From Lysobacter sp. Root916 (GTDB lineage Bacteria; Pseudomonadota; Gammaproteobacteria; Xanthomonadales; Xanthomonadaceae), in assembly GCF_001429785.1 (NCBI RefSeq), contig NZ_LMJF01000014.1, forward strand, positions 1,392 through 65,391: a DNA stretch of 64,000 bases, in the 5' to 3' direction. Shown here piece after piece: positions 35,672-48,338 of the stretch. The notes under the pieces were generated by a model. It had not been told where the DNA came from, searched no databases, and saw only the letters and a list, made by a program, of their open reading frames with translations. Numbering within the stretch: position 1 is the stretch's first letter; each line of letters begins with the position of its first letter. The position numbers were made by a program, and so were the translations under genes.

Positions 35672-36109
35672 ATGTCCGGACATGACATCCGCATCCTCAG
35701 CGGCGAAGACGAACTGCGCGCGATCTGGCCGCTGGTGTCGCAGCTGCGCCCGGAGTTCGACGAAGCGCGCTTCCTCGCCCAGATCCAACGCCAGATCGCC
35801 CAGGGCTGCCGCGTCACGGTGCTGTTCGACGACGGCGGCGCGCCGCGCGCGTTCGCGTGCTGGCGGGTGATGGAGATGCTGGCGGTCGGCCTGCACGTCT
35901 ACATCGACGACCTGGTCACCGACCAGACCGTGCGCAGCCGCGGCTACGGCAAGGCCATGCTGGATTGGCTCAAGGCCGAGGCGCTGCGCCTGGGCTGCGC
36001 GCGCCTGCAGTTGGATTCGGGCACTCAGCGCCGCGACGCGCATGCGTTCTATCTGCGCGAAGGCCTGCGCATCGAAGCCTTTCATTTCGGGATCGCGCTG
36101 GGCGAGTAG
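35672..36109 (+). CDS. GNAT family N-acetyltransferase
   Basis: The 145-residue protein is a single GNAT domain. The acetyl-CoA pyrophosphate loop RSRGYGKAM follows the strand YIDDLVTD, and the C-terminal HAFYLREGL is the usual motif B. The substrate cannot be read from sequence. It lies immediately downstream of the DUF2782 lipoprotein. Confidence 0.85.
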   Translation: MSGHDIRILSGEDELRAIWPLVSQLRPEFDEARFLAQIQRQIAQGCRVTVLFDDGGAPRAFACWRVMEMLAVGLHVYIDDLVTDQTVRSRGYGKAMLDWLKAEALRLGCARLQLDSGTQRRDAHAFYLREGLRIEAFHFGIALGE

Positions 36110-36452
36110 CCGGCGCGGCGATGCGGTTCGCCGCGTTCATCGCATCCCATGGCCTGGCGTTTCCGGGCCTGCGTGGCTCCACGGCGCGCGCCTAGCTCAA
36201 GCCGATTGCAAGTTGGCTGGGCGCGATCGCCGCGCTCGGCGGCGGCGCGCAACGCGTTAGCGCGCGCATGCGCCCGCGCGGCTGCCGTTCGTCGCCGCAT
36301 TGGCGCCGATCTGCGACAGCGCGCACAAACGACTTTGCCGAAACAGTGATTTCGGCGCACGCGCCCGCGTTAAATCTAGGCGCCGGCGTGGAATCGCTCG
36401 CGCCGGTCCGGCCTTGAAGGCCGGTTCCGATGCTCAACATGGAGGTTCATCG
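36110..36452. other. Intergenic region upstream of the secreted metzincin
   Basis: This stretch of 343 bases holds no supported gene. A slightly AT-richer stretch at 36335-36375 may carry the metzincin promoter, and GGAGG lies 8 bases before its ATG. Confidence 0.5.
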
Positions 36453-38180
36453 ATGCTTAGTCTGAAGCCGCGCAGCCTGTCTGCGCTGATCGCCCTTGCG
36501 CTGATCGCACCGGCCGCCAATGCGGCCCCCACCTGTCCCGCCAACGTCCTCGCCCAGCCGAAGACCAATCAGCTGTACGTGCTGTATCCCACCGTCACCA
36601 CGCCGTTCCCGTCGATCGGCCCGTCCACCTCGGCGGCGCCGTTCAACGTCGCCGACCTGGACCCGGTGGTGGGCAGCACCACGACGCTGCGCAATCGCAT
36701 CACCGATTTCATCGTCGACGATTACTGCGAGTTCAACGTCAAGATCAATCCGGTCACCGCGCTGCCCAGCCCGACGGAACCGCGCTGGCAGATCGTGGCG
36801 GTCGGCTCCGACACCGCCGGCAGCCTGTTCGGCCAGGCCCAGGCCGTGGATACCAACGACGCCGACCCGCAGGACTACGCGCGCGTGTGGGCCAAATCCT
36901 TCAAGGACACCTACGGCGCCGCCGGCCAGCCGCTCAACGGCATCGGCTCCACCCTGGAGCGCTGGTCCACCGCGATCGGCACCACCACCTCGCACGAAGC
37001 CGCGCACAACTACGGCGCCGCGCACGGTCACTCCGCGCCACGACCGACCGAGGACGCGCAGAACTGGCACATCATGGCGACCGGCTCGACCGGCCTGACC
37101 GGCGAGATGCGGGCCGCGCGCAATCGCCATTTCAGCGATACCGAGTACGAAATCCTGGGCCACAACGTCGGTCTCAACACCAAGACCCTGCACAACTGGG
37201 ACTTCGTCAATCCCAACAACACCAACGCCAACAAGATGCGCATCAAGCTGCTCAGCACCAGCAACAGCTTGAGCATCAACTGGTGGTACAACGGCTCGGA
37301 AAGCCCCTGGCAGAACCCGACGGTGACCTACACCGGCGGCACCCAGAACTTCCAGGGCAACGTCTACTACGTGCACAACCTGGACTTCGTCACCGCCAAG
37401 CCCTGGAGCGGGCCGACCGCGGGCGTGGTGATGCCGGCCGCGCCGTTCCATACCGGCGCCAGCTTCGCCGGCAGCGCCAGCGTGATCGTGTTCGACGTGC
37501 AGTTGTTCAACGGCGCCACCCTGTTGCCGCTGGCGCCGCGCCTGGCCGGCTACGACGCCGGCGACATCGACGTCGCCAGCGGCGCGTTCAATCTGAACTT
37601 CTTCAACACCAACCCCGCCGCGGGCGCGCTGGAGTTGTCGGAGGTGCAGATCTTCCGTTCGCCGCGCATGCTGGATATCTCGGCGATGATGCGCGACGGC
37701 CGCCCGGTCGACGTGCGCGGGCAACCGGTGGAGTTCCACTCCAGCAGCATCATCCGCAAGCAGATCGTGGCCGACCGCCTGCAGATCCCGCTGGGCAAGC
37801 TCACCGATCCGCGCACCGTGGACATCGTCTACAAGCCCGAGGACTGCCCGCAAGGCGCCAAGGGCGCGTCCAGGCAGGGGCCCGGCGACCATGCCAGCGG
37901 CGAGATCAAGTATTGCCACAAGGGCAACGCGCTGAGCCTGTTCCCGAACACCTACACCTACCTGGTCGCGAACGTGATCCAGCCCAATGCGACCTATTGG
38001 GATCCGCGTCTGCGCAAGTTCGTGCAGGGGCCGCAGCAGAACACCATCTACTACCAGGTGGGCGGCGTGGTGCCGGACCTCAACCGCAACGGCCAGGACG
38101 ATCTGATCGACATCCGCACCGGCGTGTCCAAGGACGAGGACCGCAACGGCGTTCCGGACGACGCCAGGCCGGCGCAGTGA
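36453..38180 (+). CDS. Secreted metzincin-type zinc metallopeptidase with calcium-loop tail
   Basis: The 575-residue protein has a signal peptide ending AANA|AP near residue 25. The zinc-binding metzincin signature HEAAHNYGAAHG is at 181-192 (HExxHxxGxxH), followed by a Met-turn candidate at Met208 in NWHIMATG. This makes an extracellular or periplasmic protease very likely, though no close family was named. The C-terminal end has two acidic loops, DLNRNGQDD and DEDRNGVPDD, resembling thrombospondin type-3 or dockerin calcium repeats. The region in between is beta-rich. ATG at 36453 follows GGAGG by eight bases. It converges on uvrD. Confidence 0.8.
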   Translation: MLSLKPRSLSALIALALIAPAANAAPTCPANVLAQPKTNQLYVLYPTVTTPFPSIGPSTSAAPFNVADLDPVVGSTTTLRNRITDFIVDDYCEFNVKINPVTALPSPTEPRWQIVAVGSDTAGSLFGQAQAVDTNDADPQDYARVWAKSFKDTYGAAGQPLNGIGSTLERWSTAIGTTTSHEAAHNYGAAHGHSAPRPTEDAQNWHIMATGSTGLTGEMRAARNRHFSDTEYEILGHNVGLNTKTLHNWDFVNPNNTNANKMRIKLLSTSNSLSINWWYNGSESPWQNPTVTYTGGTQNFQGNVYYVHNLDFVTAKPWSGPTAGVVMPAAPFHTGASFAGSASVIVFDVQLFNGATLLPLAPRLAGYDAGDIDVASGAFNLNFFNTNPAAGALELSEVQIFRSPRMLDISAMMRDGRPVDVRGQPVEFHSSSIIRKQIVADRLQIPLGKLTDPRTVDIVYKPEDCPQGAKGASRQGPGDHASGEIKYCHKGNALSLFPNTYTYLVANVIQPNATYWDPRLRKFVQGPQQNTIYYQVGGVVPDLNRNGQDDLIDIRTGVSKDEDRNGVPDDARPAQ

Positions 38181-38206
38181 TGCTTTGAAGCGCTAGTTTC
38201 ATCGTC

Positions 38207-38234
38207 GATGCGCCGGGCTAGGGCCCGGCGCATC
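38207..38234. terminator. GC-rich hairpin between convergent metzincin and uvrD genes
   Basis: GATGCGCCGGGC and GCCCGGCGCATC pair perfectly around a 4-base loop. There is no T tract on either side, so it may be a weak or bidirectional terminator. Confidence 0.45.
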
Positions 38235-38243
38235 GCATCTGGC

Positions 38244-40421
38244 TCAAGCGGGTTGCAGGTTGGCGTAGGCCAGCACCAGCCATTTGCTGCCGGCGTCGTC
38301 GAAGTTGATCTGCACGCGCGCGTGCGCGCCGCTGCCTTCGTAGTCGGTCACGGTGCCGACGCCGAAACTGGCGTGGCGCACCTGCGCGCCCAGCTTGACC
38401 GGCGGCGCTTCGATCGCGACGTGGCCGTAGTCGCGGCGCGGCTGGTTGCCGAACACCGGCCGCGAGACCTGCACCTTGGGCCGCACCTCGTGCAGCAGCG
38501 ACGGCGGGATCTCGCGCAGGAAGCGCGAGGGCACCCCGTACATGTCCATGCCGTGGATGCGCCGGGTCTCGGCGTAGCTGAGCACCAGCTTCTGACGCGC
38601 GCGGGTGATGCCCACGTAGGCCAGGCGGCGCTCCTCTTCCAGGCGTCCGGACTCCTCGGTGGAACGGTTGCTGGGAAACAGGCCCTCTTCCAGGCCGCCC
38701 AGGAACACCAGCGGAAATTCCAGGCCCTTGGCGCTGTGCAGGGTCATCAGCTGCACGCCGTCGTCGCCGGCCTGGGCCTGACCTTCGCCGGCCTCCAGCG
38801 CGGCGTAGCTGAGGAAGGCGATCAGCTCCGGCATGGCCGCGGCGTCGTCTTCGTCGCTGCGGGTGAAGCGCGAGGCCACCGAGACCAGTTCGTCCAGGTT
38901 GTCGGTGCGCGAATCGAGTTGGCCGCGCGATTCGTTGGCGTAGTGCTCGCGCAGGCCCGAGCGCTGCAGGACGTGATCGATCTTCTCCGGCAGCGGCATC
39001 GACACCAGCTCGGCTTCAAGCTCGTCGATCAGCTTGACGAAGCCGGCCAGCGCGTTGCGCGCGCGCGCGGCCAGCAGGCTCTCGCCGGCCATCCAGCGCG
39101 CGGCCACCCACAGCGGCGCGCCGTCGGCGCGCGCGCGCTTGCGCACTTCGTCCAGGGTGCGTTCGCCGATGCCGCGCGTGGGCGTGTTGACCGCGCGTTC
39201 GAAGGCGGCGTCGTCGGCGCGGTTGGCGACCAGCCGCAGATAAGCCAGGGTGTCCTTGATCTCGGCGCGCTCGAAGAAGCGCTGGCCGCCGTAGACGCGG
39301 TAAGGCACCTGTTCGGACAGCAAGGCTTCTTCGTAGGCGCGAGACTGCGCGTTGCTGCGATAGAGGATGGCGACGTCGCCGTGGCTGCCGCCGTCGCGCA
39401 CCCACTGGCGCAGGCGCTCGACCACGAAGCGGGCCTCGTCCATTTCGTTGTAGGCCGCGTACAGATCGATCGGCTCGCCCTGGCCGGTGTCGGTCCACAG
39501 CTTCTTGCCCAGGCGGTCCGGGTTGTGCGCGATCACCGCGTTGGCGGCTTCCAGGATGTTGGCGCTGGAGCGGTAGTTCTGCTCCAGGCGGATGGTCTGG
39601 GCGCCGGGGAAATCGCGCAGGAAGCGCTGCACGTTTTCGACCTTGGCGCCGCGCCAGCCGTAGATGGCCTGGTCGTCGTCGCCGACCACGAACACGCGGC
39701 CGCTGTCGCCGGCCAGCACGCGCACGAAGGCGTACTGGATGGCGTTGGTGTCCTGGAACTCGTCGACCAGGATCTCGCGGAAGCGGTGGCGGTAGTGCGC
39801 CAGCAGGGCCGGGTTGTCGCGCAGCAGTTCGTGCGCGCGCAGCAGCAACTCGGCGAAGTCGACCAGACCGGCGCGCTCGCAGCGTTCCTGGTAGGCCTCG
39901 TAGGCGCGCCGCATCGCGTCGGCCCAGGGATCGGCGGCCGGCTGGATGTGCTCGGGGCGGCGGCCTTCGTCCTTCTGGGCGTTGATCCACCAGGCGATCT
40001 GGCGCGGCGGGAAACGCGCCTCGTCCAGTTCCAGCGACTGCACCACGCGCTTGACCAGGCGCAGCTGGTCGTCGCTGTCCAGGACCTGGAAGCCTTCCGG
40101 CAGCTTGGCGTCCTGCCAGTGCAGGCGCAGCAGGCGGTGGGCCAGGCCGTGGAAGGTGCCGATCCACATGCCGCGCGCGCCGTTGCGCAGCTGCAGCTCG
40201 ACGCGGTTGCGCATCTCGCCGGCGGCCTTGTTGGTGAAGGTGACCGCGAGGATGCCGTGGGTGGGCACGCCGAAGACTTCGTTGAGCCAGGCGATGCGGT
40301 GGGTGAGGACGCGGGTTTTGCCCGAGCCGGCGCCGGCCAGGACCAGATAGTGGCCGGGGGCGGCCGATACGGCTTCGCGTTGAGCGGGATTGAGTGCGTC
40401 GAGCAGGTGCGATACGTCCAT
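38244..40421 (-). CDS. uvrD: DNA helicase II UvrD
   Basis: This is a superfamily 1A 3'-5' helicase that acts in nucleotide-excision and mismatch repair. From ATG at 40421 the product is 725 residues, the normal UvrD size. Walker A AGAGSGKT (29-36), the Q-motif NPAQREAV, DEFQDTN, QNYRS, and the C-terminal helicase motifs AYVGITRAR are all visible. The C-terminal tail with VRHASFGVGTVTDYEG is the UvrD RNA-polymerase-interaction type. The open frame continues far upstream, but the ATG at 40421 matches the family start MDVSHLLDALN. Confidence 0.95.
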   Translation of the reverse strand: MDVSHLLDALNPAQREAVSAAPGHYLVLAGAGSGKTRVLTHRIAWLNEVFGVPTHGILAVTFTNKAAGEMRNRVELQLRNGARGMWIGTFHGLAHRLLRLHWQDAKLPEGFQVLDSDDQLRLVKRVVQSLELDEARFPPRQIAWWINAQKDEGRRPEHIQPAADPWADAMRRAYEAYQERCERAGLVDFAELLLRAHELLRDNPALLAHYRHRFREILVDEFQDTNAIQYAFVRVLAGDSGRVFVVGDDDQAIYGWRGAKVENVQRFLRDFPGAQTIRLEQNYRSSANILEAANAVIAHNPDRLGKKLWTDTGQGEPIDLYAAYNEMDEARFVVERLRQWVRDGGSHGDVAILYRSNAQSRAYEEALLSEQVPYRVYGGQRFFERAEIKDTLAYLRLVANRADDAAFERAVNTPTRGIGERTLDEVRKRARADGAPLWVAARWMAGESLLAARARNALAGFVKLIDELEAELVSMPLPEKIDHVLQRSGLREHYANESRGQLDSRTDNLDELVSVASRFTRSDEDDAAAMPELIAFLSYAALEAGEGQAQAGDDGVQLMTLHSAKGLEFPLVFLGGLEEGLFPSNRSTEESGRLEEERRLAYVGITRARQKLVLSYAETRRIHGMDMYGVPSRFLREIPPSLLHEVRPKVQVSRPVFGNQPRRDYGHVAIEAPPVKLGAQVRHASFGVGTVTDYEGSGAHARVQINFDDAGSKWLVLAYANLQPA

Positions 40422-40475
40422 CGTCGTATTGTAGCGGCCGCACCCGCGGGAACCTTGCTCGGGCCTGGATATCCA

Positions 40476-41450
40476 ATGCGCATGCGCCTCATGCCCTGTC
40501 TGCTGCTGACCGTCTGCGCTCTGGCCCTGGCCAGCCCGCCCGCGCGCGCCGACGACGACGCGGGCGTCGCGCGCACCCTGCGCAGCGGCGGCGGCAATGC
40601 GCTGCAGGTACGCGTGGAGGGCGTGGCCGACCCGGAACGCGCGGCCTTGCTGCAAGCCTGGGTCGCCGAATGCGCGGACGCGGCCCTGACCGCGTTCGGG
40701 CGCTACCCGCTGCGCACGGCGCAGGTGCGGGTGCGCGAGATCGACAGCCGCGACCCCAGCCCGGTGCCTTGGGGCCAGACCCGGCGCGGCGATGGCGTGG
40801 CGGTGCTGCTGTTCGTGCGCCGCGACGCCAGCCTGGCCCAGCTGCGCGCCGACTGGACCGCGGTGCACGAGTTGTCGCACCTGTTTCATCCCTATCTGGG
40901 CCGCGAGGGCCGCTGGATGGCCGAAGGCCTGGCCAGCTATTACCAGAACGTGTTGCGCGCGCGTGCGGGCCTGCTCAGCCAGGACCAGGCCTGGCGCGCG
41001 CTGGACGCCGGTTTCGGCCGCGGCCGTCGGCTCGGCCCAGGCCCCGCCCTGGCCGAATTGGGGCGCGGCGGGACCATGCGCGTGTATTGGGCCGGCGCGG
41101 CGTATTGGCTGGAAGCGGACCTGGCCCTGCGCCGCGAGCGCGGACTGGACCTGGACACGGTGCTGTCGCGCTACGCCCGCTGTTGTCTGGACGCGACCGC
41201 GGACGACATGGATGCGGTATCGCCGCAGGACTTCGCGGCCGAGTTGGATCGCCTGGGCGGCGACGGCGTGTTCGCGCGGCTGTACCGGCGCTATGCGCGT
41301 TCGCGCGAGTTTCCGGATCTGAGCGCGACCTACGCCGCGTTGGGCCTGGAGCCAGATGGCGGCAGCGGACTGGGCTATTCGCCGCGCGCCGATGCGCAAA
41401 AATTGCGCACTGCGATCATGGGTCCACGCGCGCACGACGCGGCGCCTTGA
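40476..41450 (+). CDS. Secreted peptidase MA-like metalloprotease
   Basis: The 324-residue protein has a signal peptide ending PPARA|DD near residue 25. HELSH at 131-135 and WMAEGLASYY at 147-156 form the peptidase MA-type (gluzincin) pattern, with Glu150 as the likely third zinc ligand. This fold cleaves peptides in the periplasm or outside the cell. It is divergent from uvrD by 54 bases. Two further ATG codons occur within the first seven residues, so the precise start is uncertain by a few residues. Confidence 0.75.
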   Translation: MRMRLMPCLLLTVCALALASPPARADDDAGVARTLRSGGGNALQVRVEGVADPERAALLQAWVAECADAALTAFGRYPLRTAQVRVREIDSRDPSPVPWGQTRRGDGVAVLLFVRRDASLAQLRADWTAVHELSHLFHPYLGREGRWMAEGLASYYQNVLRARAGLLSQDQAWRALDAGFGRGRRLGPGPALAELGRGGTMRVYWAGAAYWLEADLALRRERGLDLDTVLSRYARCCLDATADDMDAVSPQDFAAELDRLGGDGVFARLYRRYARSREFPDLSATYAALGLEPDGGSGLGYSPRADAQKLRTAIMGPRAHDAAP

Positions 41451-41615
41451 ACGCATCGACCCGGTTCGGCGCATGGGCGCGACCGGTCCCGCCGAGGCCT
41501 GGATACCAGATGATAGATTGCGACGGTGACGCGTTAGGCCATGGAATCGGCAGAGACGCCGCTGGCTGCCGGTACCCACCACTCGCATAGCGGCATCGGA
41601 CAAGGAGTCTTACAG

Positions 41616-41846
41616 ATGCACAAGATCTTGTTAGGCGCGACGATCGCGCTGATCGGCCTGGGAATGAGCTCCAGCGCGAACGCGTGGCCGCCGCCGACCG
41701 ACACCTGCAACGCCTCCAACGCGGGTGCGCAAACCGCCACTCAGTTCGGTTCAGGCTACATCGTCTGGGAATGCGACGGCAGCCAGTGGAATTTCATGCT
41801 GCAGTACGTCTGCGACTGGAACGGCAACAACTGCATACCGCTCTGA
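41616..41846 (+). CDS. Small secreted protein of unknown function
   Basis: The 76-residue product has a signal peptide (cleavage near ANA|WPP, residue 23) and a mature part of about 50 residues with four cysteines and several Trp and Asn residues. AAGGAG lies eight bases before ATG, and an intrinsic hairpin follows the stop, so it looks like a real, separately transcribed gene. I recognise no family. Confidence 0.65.
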   Translation: MHKILLGATIALIGLGMSSSANAWPPPTDTCNASNAGAQTATQFGSGYIVWECDGSQWNFMLQYVCDWNGNNCIPL

Positions 41847-41858
41847 TCCCGGGCGCCG

Positions 41859-41884
41859 GACGCAGAGGCGAGCGCCTCTGCGTC
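41859..41884 (+). terminator. Hairpin after the small secreted protein gene
   Basis: GACGCAGAGGCG pairs with CGCCTCTGCGTC around two bases, 12 bases after the stop codon, then TTCC. The stem is strong but the T tract is short. Confidence 0.6.
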
Positions 41885-41923
41885 TTCCATCCCGTCGCGC
41901 GCCTCTAGAAGCGCCCGACAGGC

Positions 41924-42562
41924 TCAGTGCGCCGGCTTGGCCTTGGGCGCGTGCGCCATCAGCTTGTCGGTCATCGCGATGCCGATCGCCGAGACGATGA
42001 AGACCATGTGGATGATGGTCTGCCACATCACGCCGGTCGAGGTCGAGGTGGTGCACTTGGCCACCACGTCCTTCATGCCGGCGGCGACCGCGTCGGCGGC
42101 CGCACGGCTGGCGTTGATCGCCTCCAGCGTGTTGCACATCGGCAGGCCCAGGTCGCCTGCGGCGATGAAGGTCTTGAGCAGGTGGATCGAGGAGATGCCG
42201 ATGATCGCCATCGCCAGCTTGACCTTGAGCACCGAGGCGTTGACGTGGCTCAGCCACTCCGGCTGGTCCGGGTGCCCTTCCAGGCGCAGGCGCGAAACGA
42301 AGGTTTCGTAGCCGCCGACGATCACCATCACCAGCAGGTTGGAGATCATCACCACGTCGATCAGGCCCAGCACGATCAGCATGATCCCCTGCTCGTTCAG
42401 GGTGTTGGCGCCGTGGATCAGGTGCCACAGTTCCTTGATGAACAAGAACACGTAGACGCCTTGGGCGACGATCAGGCCCAGGTACAACGGCAGCTGCAGC
42501 CAGCGCGAGCTGAAGATCAGCGCGGGCAGCGGATTGAGGCGTTCGGTACGCTCGACGGTCAT
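41924..42562 (-). CDS. UPF0114 membrane protein
   Basis: The 212-residue protein has four hydrophobic segments. It carries the motifs of the UPF0114 (YqhA) family, including IFSSRWLQLPLYLGLIVAQ at the start, IDVVMISNLLVMVIVGGYE in the middle and KLAMAIIGISSIHLLK. The function is not established. I chose ATG at 42562, ahead of the conserved region; the frame continues upstream without support. Confidence 0.85.
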   Translation of the reverse strand: MTVERTERLNPLPALIFSSRWLQLPLYLGLIVAQGVYVFLFIKELWHLIHGANTLNEQGIMLIVLGLIDVVMISNLLVMVIVGGYETFVSRLRLEGHPDQPEWLSHVNASVLKVKLAMAIIGISSIHLLKTFIAAGDLGLPMCNTLEAINASRAAADAVAAGMKDVVAKCTTSTSTGVMWQTIIHMVFIVSAIGIAMTDKLMAHAPKAKPAH

Positions 42563-42604
42563 GCGAGGGCCTGGCGGGCTGGTGTCAAAGGTCGTCCAGG
42601 GTAA

Positions 42605-46536
<3,932 letters not shown>

Positions 46537-46545
46537 GCGCGGCAT

Positions 46546-47085
46546 TCAACGCTCGGGGCGCGCGACGCTCTCGTCGTCGAGATCGGCCAACGCCGAAGCG
46601 CCATCCAGATGGGCGGCATCGCGCATCGGCAGTTCGGGCAAGTCGCTGTCGTCGACCCATTGCGCGTCTTGCGGATCGCTGACGCCACCGCCGGTGATGA
46701 TGACGAAATCGAGCTCGGTCGACTCGCATTCGACGGCGTCGGCGGCCGGCAGCAAAGGCGTGGCGGCGACCGGCGTGGCGGCGGGCTCGGTCGCGGCCGG
46801 CGCCAACAGCGACGGCGGATCGGCCGCGAACGCGCCGCCCGACACCAGGGTCGCGGCGATCGCGAGGCCGAAACCGGCGCCGCGGCGTGCGGGCGCCGGC
46901 CTGGGCACCCGGTAGGACACGCAGATCGGCCCGGAGGCGGCCTGCAGCAAGGCGCGTCGCTCCGCCTCGCTCAAGCCGTCCAGGGCGTGCACCTGGGTCT
47001 TGCAGTGGCCGCAATAGCCGTTCAAGCGGCGCAGTTCGTCGATGCCGAGCGGACAAGGCTGGTCGATCTTGGGTACCAGGGCCAT
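46546..47085 (-). CDS. CxxC-motif single-span membrane protein, paralogue A
   Basis: The 179-residue protein begins with a cytoplasmic Cys-rich segment: CPLGIDE, then CGHCKTQVHALD, LSEAERRALL and GPICVSYR, a pattern suited to binding a metal or carrying a redox pair. A single membrane span follows (about 72-86), then an acidic, Ala-rich periplasmic tail ending with DDSDLPELPMRD. It is a tandem paralogue of the gene at 47126-47668. AGGAA lies eight bases before ATG. No named family is recognised, although CxxC segments with a VH.L..LS..E pattern occur ahead of membrane spans in other bacteria. Confidence 0.7.
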   Translation of the reverse strand: MALVPKIDQPCPLGIDELRRLNGYCGHCKTQVHALDGLSEAERRALLQAASGPICVSYRVPRPAPARRGAGFGLAIAATLVSGGAFAADPPSLLAPAATEPAATPVAATPLLPAADAVECESTELDFVIITGGGVSDPQDAQWVDDSDLPELPMRDAAHLDGASALADLDDESVARPER

Positions 47086-47125
47086 GGCGAGCGTTCCTGC
47101 GAGGATGGGATACCGTCGTTAACGG

Positions 47126-47668
47126 CTAACGCGTGGAATCGGGGTTTGCGTTGGGTTCAACGGCGCCGGCGCGATCTGGCCCGGCCATCCCGTCGTCCAG
47201 CGCGGTGGCCTCGCGCATCGGCAGTTCGGGCAGGTCGCTGTCGTCGACCCAGTGCGCGTCGGCCGGGTCGTTGACCCCGCCCACCATTTCGATTCTCTCG
47301 ATACTCGTGACCTCAGCCTCATCGGCGCAGTCCTTCGTCTCGTCCTGCGGCACCAGCAACACCGGCGGCCCCTTCACGGGCGAGATCAGCGACGTAGGCG
47401 AGTCGGCGGCGAACGCGCCGCTCGAGACCAGGGTCGCCGCGATCGCGATACCGAAGCCCGCGCTGCGCCGGGTCGCACGCGGGCGTTCGGCGCGGTAGGC
47501 CACGCAGATCGGCCCGTCGGCGGCGCTCAGCAGCGCACGCCGTTCGCCATCGCTCAAGGCATCCAGGCGATGCACCTGCTTGTCGCAGCGCCCGCAATGC
47601 CCGTCCAGCCGGCGTTGCTCGTCGATCCCCAACGGACACGGCGAGTCGATCTTCGGTACCTGAGCCAT
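47126..47668 (-). CDS. CxxC-motif single-span membrane protein, paralogue B
   Basis: The 180-residue protein has the same plan as paralogue A: N-terminal CPLGIDE, CGRCDKQVHRLD, LSDGERRALL and GPICVAYR, then a span near residues 71-86, then an acidic tail with WVDDSDLPELPMRE. The two are about 60% alike over the N-domain and the last block but differ in the middle. They are forty bases apart in the same orientation, so one transcript is likely. GAGGGGG lies five bases before ATG. No known function. Confidence 0.7.
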   Translation of the reverse strand: MAQVPKIDSPCPLGIDEQRRLDGHCGRCDKQVHRLDALSDGERRALLSAADGPICVAYRAERPRATRRSAGFGIAIAATLVSSGAFAADSPTSLISPVKGPPVLLVPQDETKDCADEAEVTSIERIEMVGGVNDPADAHWVDDSDLPELPMREATALDDGMAGPDRAGAVEPNANPDSTR

Positions 47669-47781
47669 GGCATCCCCCTCTTTTCCTGCGTTTTACCACG
47701 GCGCCAGCGCCCCGGCGCACCGCCTTGGCGCGAAGCCCGCGACTGCGGATACTGCGTCCATACGCACTAGGGAACGCCCGC

Positions 47782-48255
47782 ATGTCCATCGCTCCGCCGC
47801 CCCTGCCCAAGCGCGATTGGGCGCAACGCAACCGCCTGTGGTTCCTGCCCTTGCTGGTGGTGCTGGGGCTGTCCCTGGTCGGCGGCGCGATGTTCGGCAT
47901 CTTCTCGATGGTGCGCGGCCAGATGACCTCCCACCCCGCCTATGTCGAGTCGATGGCGCGGGCGCGCGCGAATCCGCAGGTGGTCGCCGCGTTGGGCCAG
48001 CCGATCGAGGCCGGTTGGTTCGTCATGGGCAACGTCAGCACCAACAACGGCCGCGGCCATGCCTTCCTGGAGATCCCGCTGACCGGTCCCAAGCAGCAGG
48101 CCAAGCTGTCGGTGGCCGCCCGCAATCAGGGCGAGGGCTCGGGCTGGGAGTACGCCAACATGACGGTGCGCCTGGGCAATGGCGAGGAAATCTCCCTGCT
48201 TACGGCCCCGCCGGCCACCTTCAGCGAGCCTTCGGACGATCCGGACGGCACCTGA
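47782..48255 (+). CDS. Coa1-like membrane protein
   Basis: The 157-residue protein has a single membrane span (about 20-42) after a short Pro-rich head. A soluble domain follows with NPQVVAALGQPIEAGWFVMG and FLEIPLTGPKQQAKLSV, the pattern of the Coa1/cytochrome-oxidase-assembly-factor-1 family. Mitochondrial Coa1 helps assemble cytochrome oxidase, but bacterial members are not well characterised. It stands alone between divergent and codirectional genes. Confidence 0.7.
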   Translation: MSIAPPPLPKRDWAQRNRLWFLPLLVVLGLSLVGGAMFGIFSMVRGQMTSHPAYVESMARARANPQVVAALGQPIEAGWFVMGNVSTNNGRGHAFLEIPLTGPKQQAKLSVAARNQGEGSGWEYANMTVRLGNGEEISLLTAPPATFSEPSDDPDGT

Positions 48256-48338
48256 CTCAGGCTCGTGACCTACGGCGCATGCCCGCGCCGCGGTCTGGGC
48301 CTATGGTCGGCGGACCTCCCACCGGCCCTCCGTCGCCC

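Noticed and set aside
40422-41603. N-terminal extension of uvrD by almost 400 codons
   Set aside because: The frame stays open only because of high GC. It overlaps the peptidase MA-like gene on the other strand, and UvrD proteins start at MDVSHLLDALN.
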